From: Amycolatopsis suaedae
GTDB lineage: Bacteria; Actinomycetota; Actinomycetes; Mycobacteriales; Pseudonocardiaceae
DNA length: 64,000 bases
Reading direction: 5' to 3'
Assembly: GCF_004214935.1 (NCBI RefSeq)
Contig: NZ_SFCC01000021.1
Location: forward strand, 62,001 to 126,000
Shown: piece after piece, positions 59,139-64,000 of the stretch
How positions within the stretch are numbered: the stretch's first letter is position 1
Layout of the letters: the number at the start of each line of letters is the position of its first letter
The notes under the pieces: generated by a model
What the model was told of the DNA's origin: nothing
Database searches by the model: none
The model's input: the letters and a program-made list of their open reading frames with translations, nothing else
Made by a program: the position numbers and the translations under genes

Positions 59139-59204
59139 CGTCACCGTCCTCGTCGATGCGGTCCCAGGTGTCGGCACCGATACACACGTTCCGCTCCGGC
59201 TCCA

Positions 59205-59462
59205 TCAGCGCTCGCCGCCCCGCTGCTGCTGAACGCGTGCCTTCTCCTGGATGGCCATGCGGATGTACGACAGGACGGTTGCGGCCGCGTCGTCCCCGAG
59301 CAGCGCTGCTTCGCCGCCGACACGCAGCCCGATGACCAGGTCCGGCGGCTCGCTGACTTCGACCAGGCCAACGGCGACGGGTTGCCGCTGGTGGTCGTGG
59401 GGTCGGACCCCGTTCTGGACCAGCCAGGAAGTCCACCAGTCGTACCCATCGCCCTCGATCAT
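59205..59462 (-). CDS. Prophage accessory hypothetical protein
   Basis: An 85-residue protein with WWTSWLVQNGVRPHDHQRQP and a helical C-terminus. ATG 59462 has GAAGGG 8 nt upstream; GTG 59465 is an alternative. It is the first gene of the leftward operon. Confidence 0.5.
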   Translation of the reverse strand: MIEGDGYDWWTSWLVQNGVRPHDHQRQPVAVGLVEVSEPPDLVIGLRVGGEAALLGDDAAATVLSYIRMAIQEKARVQQQRGGER

Positions 59463-59679
59463 CACGCGCCCTTCGATGCCTACTCGCGCATGGTTCTAGC
59501 AATTTGAGCAACACTCAAGCAACACTGCGGAAGATCCCCTAGATGGAGTCTCGGGAACCGGCGGGCAGGCACGCTCCGTGATCGCCTACCTGGGAACTTG
59601 CACCCGGATGACGGATGGGTCGTTGCGAAGATTGCCGTCACGATGCGACGGTGAAGTCCACGATCAACAGGAGGACACC
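59463..59679. promoter_or_regulatory. Divergent promoter region
   Basis: A 217-bp gap between the leftward accessory operon and the rightward DUF6879/XRE set. TTGAG-CAACA-CTCAA at 59504-59518 is an operator-like palindrome, followed by a second GCAACACT copy. On the minus strand TTGCTT, 18 bp and TAGAAC give a weak promoter. Confidence 0.45.
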
Positions 59680-59886
59680 GTGAAGCTGACCTTCCTCGGC
59701 ACCGACTCCGACAAGGGCTCGAGCCCCACGGCCTGGGCGACAGACCGAGGCACCTTCGTAGTCCAGGGCTACCGAGTGACCGACGACGAAGCACTGGCCG
59801 CGCTGCGCGAGCGCGGCCTACCCGACCACGAAACCGCCGTCGAGGTTCCGAAGGAGCTGCTGCGGTTCTTCACGGAGCGCGGGTGA
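59680..59886 (+). CDS. Small protein of the DUF6879/XRE locus
   Basis: A 68-residue protein (MKLTFLGTDSDKGSSPTAWA ...) from GTG 59680 with CAGGAGGA upstream. Small proteins of this type precede DUF6879 genes in many actinobacteria. It overlaps the next gene by 4 nt. Function unknown. Confidence 0.6.
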   Translation: MKLTFLGTDSDKGSSPTAWATDRGTFVVQGYRVTDDEALAALRERGLPDHETAVEVPKELLRFFTERG

Positions 59887-60425
59887 CCTGGGCAGAACAC
59901 GGCCCGGACGCCCTCGGTGAGCTGCTGGACAACGTCACCCTGTCCTCCTGGCGCTGGGAATGCCAAGGCGACTACTCCGCCATCGACGCCGACCTGATGC
60001 GCCGCTGGCGCGCAGGCCTCGGCCGCGACCCAGCAGCAGACCAGCCATGGATCGACTACGTCCAGGACCTGGTGCAGCGCGGCATCCCGTTCCAGCGGGT
60101 CCGCCTGCTCACCGACCCCATCACCGAATACCTGCGGTGCCAGCTCGACGTCAGCTACATGAACGTCGACGCCGGCGAGGACATCCGGTGGGTCGAGCAG
60201 CACGCCGCCGCCCGCCTCGGGATGCCCGCGTACGACTACTACCTGATCGACGACGCGCGGGTCGCGGTCCTGGTGTTCGGCGACAACGGCCTGTTGGCTG
60301 GGCTCCGCACCTCCACTGCCGGGGAGGTGATCTCCCAGCACCGCCGGTGGCGTGATGTGATCTGGCCCCACGCCGTCCCGCACCGGCAGTTCCTCGCCGG
60401 CCTGACCGCCAGGAAGGATCAGTGA
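59883..60425 (+). CDS. DUF6879 family protein
   Basis: A 180-residue protein. YVQDLVQRGIPFQRVRLLTD PITEYLRCQLDVSY and AYDYYLIDDARVAVLVFGDN are characteristic of DUF6879, a domain found beside XRE/DUF5753 regulators in actinobacteria. It may be the effector of the pair; the biochemical role is unknown. GTG 59883 overlaps the previous stop. Confidence 0.8.
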   Translation: MTWAEHGPDALGELLDNVTLSSWRWECQGDYSAIDADLMRRWRAGLGRDPAADQPWIDYVQDLVQRGIPFQRVRLLTDPITEYLRCQLDVSYMNVDAGEDIRWVEQHAAARLGMPAYDYYLIDDARVAVLVFGDNGLLAGLRTSTAGEVISQHRRWRDVIWPHAVPHRQFLAGLTARKDQ

Positions 60426-61258
60426 CCAGTCCCGAACAGCGGCGGATAGCGCTCGCCGACCAGCTGCGCGTGCTGCTGTCCGCCGCCGGCCTGTCCGGAC
60501 GCCAGTTCGCCGCTGCCGTCGGCTGGCAGGCCAGCAAGGTGTCGAAGATCCTCAACGGTCGGCAGTCCGTGACCGACGCCGACATCCTCACGTGGTGCGC
60601 AGCCACCGACGCACCGGCGGAGGAGGCGGAACGTCTCCGCGCCGAGCTGCGCGCGATCCGCGCCGACGAAGCCCGCTGGTCCCGGCAGCTGGCCGCCGGG
60701 CACCGCGCCGCCCAGGAGGACATGGCGTCGCTCGAGCAGCGCGCCACGAGGATCCGCGCGTTCGACATGGCTCTGGTGCCTGGCCTGCTCCAGACCGCCG
60801 AGTACGCCCACGTTGTGCTCACCGCGCTCGCCGCGCTGCGGGACACGCCGCGCGACACCGACGCCGCGGTACGCGCCCGGATGGAGCGCCAGCGGGTGCT
60901 GTACGACTCCACGAAGAAGATCACGCTGCTGACGTCGGAGTTCGCGCTCCGCTATCCGATCGCGGGCCCTGCGGTCATGGCGGCGCAGCTCGACCGGTTC
61001 CTGGCGCTGGACGGCTTGCCGTCGGTCACGCTCGGCATCGTGCCGTTCGGTGTCGAGCTGCCGGTGCCGCCGCTCCACGGCTTCTGCATCCTCGACGACT
61101 TCGTACTCGTCGAGGTGTTCCACGCCGAAGCGTCCACCGAGCAGCCTGACGACGTCGCGCTGTACCACCGCATCGCCGACCAGCTGTGGCCGCTCGCAGC
61201 CACCGGCGCGGACGCACGCGCGATCGTCCGCACCGTGCTCGCCGACCTCACCGCCTGA
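60422..61258 (+). CDS. XRE/DUF5753 family transcriptional regulator
   Basis: A 278-residue regulator. An N-terminal XRE helix-turn-helix (SGRQFAAAVGWQASKVSKIL NGRQ) is followed by a DUF5753 domain (ALVPGLLQTAEYAHVVLTAL and LHGFCILDDFVLVEVF). Such proteins are abundant in Pseudonocardiales and Streptomyces, often paired with DUF397 or DUF6879. Here it is carried inside the prophage. GTG 60422 overlaps the DUF6879 stop. Confidence 0.88.
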   Translation: MTSPEQRRIALADQLRVLLSAAGLSGRQFAAAVGWQASKVSKILNGRQSVTDADILTWCAATDAPAEEAERLRAELRAIRADEARWSRQLAAGHRAAQEDMASLEQRATRIRAFDMALVPGLLQTAEYAHVVLTALAALRDTPRDTDAAVRARMERQRVLYDSTKKITLLTSEFALRYPIAGPAVMAAQLDRFLALDGLPSVTLGIVPFGVELPVPPLHGFCILDDFVLVEVFHAEASTEQPDDVALYHRIADQLWPLAATGADARAIVRTVLADLTA

Positions 61259-61274
61259 GCAGCAACTCAGCCAG

Positions 61275-61700
61275 TCACGCTGTGGGCTCGGTGTCGCGGG
61301 CCGTCGGCTCCTCGCGCTCCCGGCGGACGACGAGTGCCCCGAAGAGCCCGATCGCGCCCAGCCCGACCAACGGCCAGGCCCAGAGTCGACGATCGGTGGT
61401 GGCCTCCTCGCAGACCGACTCCGCGTTGCCGCGGCTGGCAGTGCCGCGGGCATCGGCGAACATCGCGTCCGCGAGATCGGACTGGAAGGTCGACGCACTC
61501 GACTCCGCCCAGCCTGTTCCACACTCGACGCTCCGGTTCGTCGCGGTCGTGGCGGTGACGGTGACCGACAGGCCGATGATGCCGGCGATGAGTAGGGCGG
61601 CGGCGACAAGCGCTGCGAACTGGCGTGGCGACATGACGGCGGCGTCCCTTCGTCGGCTGCCCCCGTAGTCGGTGGTGATCACGTGCGCGTTACTGGTCAT
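61275..61700 (-). CDS. Two-helix membrane protein
   Basis: A 141-residue protein with transmembrane helices at about 27-48 and 108-127, and an extracytoplasmic loop with two cysteines (CGTGWAESSASTF ... SVC). ATG 61700 overlaps the end of the upstream microgene. Function unknown; a superinfection-exclusion role is possible. It converges on the XRE gene with 16 bp between stops. Confidence 0.55.
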   Translation of the reverse strand: MTSNAHVITTDYGGSRRRDAAVMSPRQFAALVAAALLIAGIIGLSVTVTATTATNRSVECGTGWAESSASTFQSDLADAMFADARGTASRGNAESVCEEATTDRRLWAWPLVGLGAIGLFGALVVRREREEPTARDTEPTA

Positions 61701-61785
61701 CGGGCCACCGGACCAGGCCGAGGTGTACCGCCAGCGTGACAACGAAGTCCGCCAGGATCCGGCCGCCGCGGCGTAGCCGCTTCAC
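61690..61785 (-). CDS. 31-residue membrane-associated microprotein
   Basis: GTG 61785 overlaps the upstream TGA (GTGA). The frame encodes GGRILADFVVTLAVHLGLVR and overlaps the next gene by 11 nt. Coupling supports it being real; function unknown. Confidence 0.4.
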   Translation of the reverse strand: MKRLRRGGRILADFVVTLAVHLGLVRWPDDQ

Positions 61786-61946
61786 TGGTCGGGTCCTTGG
61801 GTGCGGGCGATGTAAAGCAGCGCCAGGAGCGCGGCCGGCGCGACGCCGAAGGAGAAGAAGGCGGCGAACACGTGGCCGGAGCCGACCATGAGCAGGGGGC
61901 TGAGTAGCAGGGCCAGGACGCCGACCCCGACAAGAACCAGCCACAC
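61782..61946 (-). CDS. 54-residue two-helix membrane protein
   Basis: From GTG 61946: WLVLVGVGVLALLLSPLLMV and AAFFSFGVAPAALLALLYIA, two hydrophobic helices and a short tail. No ribosome site is clear, so the start is uncertain. The frame is open further upstream without a start codon. It is the first gene of the rightmost leftward operon. Confidence 0.4.
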   Translation of the reverse strand: MWLVLVGVGVLALLLSPLLMVGSGHVFAAFFSFGVAPAALLALLYIARTQGPDQ

Positions 61947-61987
61947 CCGGAACGCCCAGTCGTGCGAGTCGTTCCGGGTGTGCTGGG

Positions 61988-62008
61988 ATTGTGGACCGTT
62001 TACGGACC
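61988..62008. promoter_or_regulatory. Candidate arm-type integrase sites, right arm
   Basis: ATTGTGGACC (61988-61997) and TTTACGGACC (61999-62008), 11 bp apart and in the same orientation as the left-arm pair, 60 bp inside attR. Confidence 0.5.
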
Positions 62009-62068
62009 TTGATCTTGTCCGGTGATCCGGAGTGGTGATCGAATGTAGTGCTGAGCTGCAGCCACTTG

Positions 62069-62106
62069 GGCTCAGCTGGCGCCGAACTTCCGTACGGCCT
62101 GGTAGT
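62069..62106. other. attR (prophage right attachment site)
   Basis: The 38-bp repeat identical to attL. It spans the last 11 codons and stop of the phospholipase A2 gene, so the host gene remains intact with a phage-supplied 3' end. Confidence 0.95.
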
Positions 62107-62527
62107 AGGTCCACGCGGCGGCGTCGCACTGCCACCGGCCCGCGCAGACCGACTTCATGTCGGCGTAGAACTTGTCGTCGATCTTCTTGCGGTTGGCCTC
62201 GGTGAACCGGCTCTGCTTCTTGTAGTTGCGGTAGCCGAAGTCGTGCCGCCAGCACGCGCGGGTGAAGTCGTAGCCCAGCGGCTTGTCCGGCGACCACGAG
62301 CACGCGTCGGTGGACCAGTCGAGCTGGCTCGGGTAGGTGCCGCGCACGCTGACGAAGCCGGACAGGGACTTCTTGAACAGGTAGTCGTCGGTCACCGCCC
62401 GCACGTCGATGGCGTTCGCGGTACCCGCGCCGAACATCAGCCCGCCCGCGACGGCGGCGGTGACGGCGATCCGGCGCAACAGCCCCGTTCGGCGGGTCCG
62501 GGTGGCAGGCAGGGTGGACGTCGACAT
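62072..62527 (-). CDS. Secreted prokaryotic phospholipase A2
   Basis: A 151-residue protein. A signal peptide ends near GTANA (about residue 39). The mature part has the catalytic His-Asp pair in CWRHDFGY (H95, D96) and two disulfide-type cysteine pairs (C76/C92, and the later pair in CAGRWQC), as in Streptomyces violaceoruber PLA2. It releases fatty acids from phospholipids outside the cell. Its 3' end is the prophage attachment site, and its final residues FGAS come from attR. Confidence 0.9.
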   Translation of the reverse strand: MSTSTLPATRTRRTGLLRRIAVTAAVAGGLMFGAGTANAIDVRAVTDDYLFKKSLSGFVSVRGTYPSQLDWSTDACSWSPDKPLGYDFTRACWRHDFGYRNYKKQSRFTEANRKKIDDKFYADMKSVCAGRWQCDAAAWTYYQAVRKFGAS

Positions 62528-62661
62528 CGGGTTCTCCCTCGCAGGTCCGTGACGGAAGCCACAACAGCTTCGGCCGCGGCCGTCCGCCGCACCACCCCTG
62601 ATCGACGGCTATCTCGGAATTCCACCGCCCGATACCGTGCGTTATCGAACGTCTGTTCGAG

Positions 62662-63165
62662 TTACAGGTCGAGCAGCATGCGGGTGTTGCCCAGCGTGTT
62701 GGGCTTCACGAAGGGCAGATCCAGGAACTCGGCGACACCGGGGTCGATCGACCGCCGCATCTGCTCGTAGACCTCCTCGGTCACCGGAGCGCCCTCGATC
62801 TCCCGGAAGCCGTGCCGGGAGAAGAAGCTGGTTTCGAACGTCAGCACGAACACCCGCCGCAACTGCAGCTCGACGGCCACCTCGATGAGCCGGGCGACCA
62901 GCGCATAGCCGATGCCGAGGCCGCGGGCGGCCTTGTCCACCACGATCGTGCGCAGCTCGCCGAGGTCCTCCCAGAGCACGTGCAGCGCCCCGGCGCCGAC
63001 CACCCGGCCGTCGTGCTCGGCCACCCAGAACTCCTGCACGTGCTCGTAGAGGGTGACCAGTTCCTTCTCCAGCAGGACCCGGCCGGCGTCGGCGTCGACC
63101 AGTTCCTTGATCGCGCGGACGTCGGTCACGCGGGCGCGGCGGACATGAGCGGGCACGGGAGGCAC
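62662..63165 (-). CDS. argA: Amino-acid N-acetyltransferase (N-acetylglutamate synthase-like)
   Basis: A 167-residue GNAT protein. VQEFWVAEHDGRVVGAGALH, GELRTIVVDKAARGLGIGYA (acetyl-CoA loop RGLGIG) and VFVLTFETSFFSRHGFREIE match the short actinobacterial ArgA (Rv2747 type), which starts arginine synthesis. GTG 63165 is the likely start. In mycobacteria this gene lies near ftsK. Confidence 0.88.
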   Translation of the reverse strand: MPPVPAHVRRARVTDVRAIKELVDADAGRVLLEKELVTLYEHVQEFWVAEHDGRVVGAGALHVLWEDLGELRTIVVDKAARGLGIGYALVARLIEVAVELQLRRVFVLTFETSFFSRHGFREIEGAPVTEEVYEQMRRSIDPGVAEFLDLPFVKPNTLGNTRMLLDL

Positions 63166-63230
63166 ACCGTCAACCTACTGAGCGGGCGTGACCGGCGGAG
63201 CGCGCGGTGTGTCCAGCTACGCTGAGCGTC

Positions 63231-64000
63231 GTGTCTGCTCCCGCCACCGAACCGTCACCTGGCCGCCGGGTCTCGTTGCTGACGCTGGGCTGCGCCCGCA
63301 ACGAGGTCGACTCCGAGGAACTGGCAGGCCGCCTGGCCGCCGGTGGCTGGGAACTGTCCGAGGAGCCGGAGGACTCCGACGTCATCGTCGTCAACACCTG
63401 CGGCTTCGTCGAGTCGGCCAAGAAGGACTCCGTCGACACGCTGCTGGCCGCCGCCGACACCGGCGCCAAGGTGGTCGCCGTCGGCTGCATGGCCGAGCGC
63501 TACGGCGCCGAGCTCGCCGACAGCCTGCCCGAGGCCGACGCCGTGCTCGGCTTCGACCACTACCCGGACCTCGCGCAGCGGCTCGGCGACATCGTCGCGG
63601 GCGGCACGGTCGCCTCGCACGTGCCTGCCGACCGGCGCACCCTGCTGCCCATCACCCCGGTGCGGCGCCCGGACGTCGCCCAGGAGGTCGCGCTGCCCGG
63701 CCACGCCCAGGATGGCTGGGGCCCCCGGGTGCTGCGCACGCGGCTGGACGACGCCCCGGTGGCCGCGCTGAAGATCGCCTCCGGCTGCGACCGGCGCTGC
63801 TCGTTCTGCGCCATCCCGTCGTTCCGCGGCTCGTTCGTCTCCCGCCACCCCGACGAGCTGGTCGCCGAGGCCGCCTGGCTGGCCGGCCAGGGCGTGAAGG
63901 AACTGTTCCTGGTCAGCGAGAACTCGACGTCCTACGGCAAGGACTTCGGCCGCGACCACGGCGGCACCAGGGCACTGGAACTGCTGCTGCCCCGGCTGGC
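63231..64000 (+). CDS. rimO: Ribosomal protein S12 methylthiotransferase RimO, N-terminal part
   Basis: The first ~256 residues of a radical SAM methylthiotransferase; the gene continues past the window. The UPF0004 domain opens with LLTLGCARNEVDSEEL and the radical SAM motif CDRRCSFCAIPSFRGSFVSR is the RimO rather than MiaB version. It modifies Asp of ribosomal protein S12. GTG 63231 follows an ArgA-divergent region of 65 bp. Confidence 0.92.
   Translation, partial: MSAPATEPSPGRRVSLLTLGCARNEVDSEELAGRLAAGGWELSEEPEDSDVIVVNTCGFVESAKKDSVDTLLAAADTGAKVVAVGCMAERYGAELADSLPEADAVLGFDHYPDLAQRLGDIVAGGTVASHVPADRRTLLPITPVRRPDVAQEVALPGHAQDGWGPRVLRTRLDDAPVAALKIASGCDRRCSFCAIPSFRGSFVSRHPDELVAEAAWLAGQGVKELFLVSENSTSYGKDFGRDHGGTRALELLLPRL

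Larger units (their letters stand above)
22066..62106. mobile_element. Integrated HK97-type (siphovirus-like) prophage
   Basis: A 40,041-bp element bounded by identical 38-bp repeats. It carries modules in normal siphophage order: integrase and repressor (left), early recombination genes, HNH-terminase-portal-protease-capsid, tail chaperones and tape measure, tail tip, lysin and holin, then an antirepressor and accessory genes. No gene shows an obvious inactivating mutation, so it may be inducible. It lies in a clean host context, the 3' end of a phospholipase A2 gene, between ftsK and argA. Confidence 0.95.

Noticed and set aside
61782..62564. A long minus-strand frame running from the membrane microgene through attR
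   Set aside because: It crosses the phage-host junction and overlaps the phospholipase gene in another frame.

Overview
The window is high-GC actinobacterial chromosome, most likely Pseudonocardiales (Amycolatopsis-like). This is inferred from base composition, GTG/ATG starts with 4-nt overlaps, a LAL-type LuxR regulator, and a core order thyX - dapA - rnj - ftsK - (island) - argA - rimO that resembles the mycobacterial arrangement. No species-level claim can be made from sequence alone.

Layout. 1-5.3 kb: end of a YcaQ-type DNA glycosylase gene, an FMN reductase, a 950-aa LAL regulator, and a coupled pair of a ribbon-helix-helix protein with a DUF4097 beta-repeat protein. 5.4-12.1 kb: thyX, an ACT-domain protein, a repeat-rich intergenic region, a LysE-type exporter, a membrane Ser/Thr kinase, dapA and RNase J. 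12.4-19.1 kb: a membrane-anchored VWA protein, a DUF305 lipoprotein, an EamA permease, a PlsC-type acyltransferase and ftsK. 19.2-21.0 kb: a coupled AAA ATPase + RloB pair that looks like an AbiL/RloAB-type phage-defence system. 21.0-22.06 kb: an array of short repeats with a 21-22 bp period, then a DUF5684 membrane protein and a terminator.

22,066-62,106 is a complete-looking ~40 kb HK97/siphovirus-type prophage. It is bounded by 38-bp direct repeats (attL 22066-22103, attR 62069-62106) that are the 3' end of a secreted phospholipase A2 gene; integration regenerates the gene. Leftward lysogeny operon: repressor-like protein, membrane protein, tyrosine integrase. A divergent switch region carries five copies of a GGTCCCGCATG box. 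Rightward early operon (24.96-37.4 kb): Cro-like and excisionase-like proteins, many tiny zinc-binding or membrane proteins joined by ATGA/GTGA overlaps, a YqaJ exonuclease with a RecT annealase, a J-domain-like protein, a LuxR-HTH protein, a candidate replication protein and a PD-(D/E)XK-like nuclease. After a promoter plus hairpin come the late genes (37.9-55.9 kb): HNH, terminase, portal, protease, capsid, connectors, two tail-tube paralogues, tail chaperones with a probable -1 frameshift, tape measure, tail tip, GH25 lysin and holin-like proteins. A 510-bp noncoding region with phased 10-bp repeats and stacked palindromes follows, then a BRO-N-type antirepressor, a leftward accessory operon (57.4-59.5 kb), a DUF6879/XRE regulator set and a leftward membrane micro-operon.

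62.07 kb to the end: the phospholipase A2 gene, argA and the start of rimO. The RloAB pair, the DUF5684 gene, the phospholipase and the prophage therefore all lie between ftsK and argA, which appear close together in mycobacteria. The most novel-looking items are the noncoding element at 55.98-56.24 kb, the operator array at 24.75-24.95 kb, the 21-22 bp periodic repeat arrays outside the prophage, and the RloAB pair with an altered first acidic motif.
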